Assembly: GCF_000750005.1 (NCBI RefSeq)
Contig: NZ_JPYA01000133.1
Location: forward strand, 1 to 29,859
Length of the DNA: 29,859 nucleotides
DNA from: Geobacillus icigianus
GTDB lineage: Bacteria; Bacillota; Bacilli; Bacillales; Anoxybacillaceae
Direction: 5' to 3'
Below, piece by piece: positions 28,923 through 29,859 of this stretch. A model generated the notes under the pieces. The model was given only the letters and a program-made list of their open reading frames with translations. It was not told the origin of the DNA and did no database searches. The translations under genes and the position numbers were made by a program. Every line of letters begins with the position of its first letter. Position 1 is the stretch's first letter.

Positions 28923-29859
28923 GAAGACGTCCTTATCTCTCCAAGAGGAATGGCATTGTTTTTTAGAGGGATTACGAAGCGTGTTATCGTGCGAAGAGCT
29001 GGAACAGATGGCCCGAGATCATCGATTTATTCAACGAAAGGGGAAGTTGCGCGCCCATGACTTCGTGGCACTTTGCACATTTCTCCAGGAAGAAGGTGGT
29101 CAAAAATCATTGGTGCAGCTCTGCAGTGCTCTAGCTCTTAAGCAAAACACCTCTCTGAGTGCGGAAGGGCTCAATCAACGGTTTAACGAAAAAGCAGTGA
29201 GTTTCCTCAAAGCGGTGTTCGAAAAACTGCTGATTCATCAGACGCAGGAGGCCCGTCACGTGTGTCAAAGACATTCGCTGTTTCGCCGGATTCGCATTCT
29301 CGATTCCACGTCGTTTCAACTGCCTCCTGAGATCCAAGGGATTTACGAGGGATGTGCGGGGCCTGGGGTGAAAATTCAGTTAGAATATGAATGTCTAGAA
29401 GGGAAGTTTCTCCATGTGGACGTTGGGGATGCTCGTCATCATGACGCCGCCTACGGAGCGTCCCTTCGATCGACCATTCAAGAAGGAGACCTTTGTTTGA
29501 AAGACTTGGGCTATTTTTCTCTTGAGGGATTGCAAGCGATTCATGATGCCGGAGCCTTTTACATTTCGCGGCTCAAACACAATGTAGGGATTTACCAAAA
29601 AGAAGGGGATCCATTTCGAAAATGGGAACCAGAGGATTTCCTTGCGATGCTGCAACCCGGAGAAACCATAGAACTGGAAGATGTGTATGTCAGTGGAAAG
29701 AAAGTTCATCAACCGCGACTCATTGTGTATCGGCTGACCGAAAAACAGGAACAACAGAAGGAAGGACAATGGAAACAGAAGGCCAAACAAAAAGGGGCCG
29801 CGTACGTGACGCGACGTCCCCACCCAATATATGTATATATCACCAATATTCCAGCGATT
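28921..29859 (+). CDS. IS231-type transposase, 3' end beyond the window
   Basis: The first 313 residues of an IS4-family DDE transposase with a TTG start; AAAGGGTGG lies about 7 bases upstream. It matches IS231 transposases in order: SLVQLCSALAL, FNEKAVSFLKAVFEKLL, the first catalytic Asp in RIRILDSTSFQLP, GVKIQLEYECLEGKFLHV, the second Asp in GDLCLKDLGYFSLEGL, YISRLKHN and LIVYRLTEKQEQQ. Family members have about 480 residues; the YREK region with the catalytic Glu lies beyond the window. The frame is open throughout, so this copy may be active. Confidence 0.85.
   Translation, partial: MKTSLSLQEEWHCFLEGLRSVLSCEELEQMARDHRFIQRKGKLRAHDFVALCTFLQEEGGQKSLVQLCSALALKQNTSLSAEGLNQRFNEKAVSFLKAVFEKLLIHQTQEARHVCQRHSLFRRIRILDSTSFQLPPEIQGIYEGCAGPGVKIQLEYECLEGKFLHVDVGDARHHDAAYGASLRSTIQEGDLCLKDLGYFSLEGLQAIHDAGAFYISRLKHNVGIYQKEGDPFRKWEPEDFLAMLQPGETIELEDVYVSGKKVHQPRLIVYRLTEKQEQQKEGQWKQKAKQKGAAYVTRRPHPIYVYITNIPAI

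Larger units (their letters stand above)
28816..29859 (+). mobile_element. IS231-like insertion sequence (IS4 family), cut by the window end
   Basis: The element begins soon after the flavoprotein stop, probably near the GGGGCTGACCCC at 28816-28827 and the following CATAGCCATCAAGTTAAG. It contains a long open transposase frame. The right end is outside the window, so boundaries and target duplication cannot be checked. Confidence 0.7.

Noticed and set aside
1..29859. tRNA or rRNA genes, a phage integrase or defence island.
   Set aside because: I saw no cloverleaf, rRNA-like sequence, integrase or defence gene cluster; DynA is the only protein with a reported phage-related role.

Overview
The window looks like chromosome of a thermophilic Bacillaceae species, most likely Geobacillus or a close relative. 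The evidence is a GC-rich coding style with many GCG, CGC and GGC codons, Bacillus-like gene order (ypvA, ypwA, xpt-pbuX, bpsA-bpsB-dynA-ypbS, yneN-sspN-tlp-yneP-yneQ, yneR), a b(o/a)3-type oxidase operon of the kind known from Geobacillus, and several small spore-protein genes. The assignment rests on recognising protein families and gene order; no database search was possible.

Bases 1 to about 4200 are an AT-rich accessory segment. It holds an ECF sigma factor gene broken by a one-base shift in an A run, its membrane anti-sigma factor, a small membrane protein, an insertion sequence with a frameshifted transposase, an Lrp/AsnC regulator divergent from an AhpD-like gene, and a start-less gene remnant. 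Composition changes sharply near 4200-4270, where core chromosome begins.

Bases 4314-12940 hold a DinG/XPD-like helicase (ypvA), an M32 carboxypeptidase (ypwA), and on the minus strand a three-gene B-family terminal oxidase operon (small subunit, cbaB, cbaA) behind an Fnr/Crp-type palindrome centred at -41.5. Next comes xpt-pbuX, with a PurR operator pair and a guanine riboswitch. Bases 13096-20189 hold a repeat-expanded coiled-coil protein, a type III polyketide synthase and methyltransferase pair (bpsA-bpsB), and a double-GTPase dynamin-like protein overlapped by a Cys-rich 61-residue ORF and ypbS.

Bases 20190-20660 contain three related ~140-bp inverted-repeat elements head to tail; a fourth copy sits at the end of bpsB. 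From 20664 come a rhodanese, a SASP-like gene with a sigma-G-like promoter, yneN, an FbpB-like gene, sspN, tlp, yneP, yneQ, a hotdog thioesterase and convergent yneR. From 24981 come a small hydrophilic ORF, duplicated terminator-like repeats, corA behind a highly structured leader, a DUF502 membrane protein, and a COG2509-type flavoprotein with a PurR operator. The window ends inside an IS231-like element.

The main candidates for something undescribed are the ~140-bp element family with compensating hairpins, the structured corA leader, the PurR control of the COG2509 flavoprotein, and the Fnr-type site on the oxidase operon.
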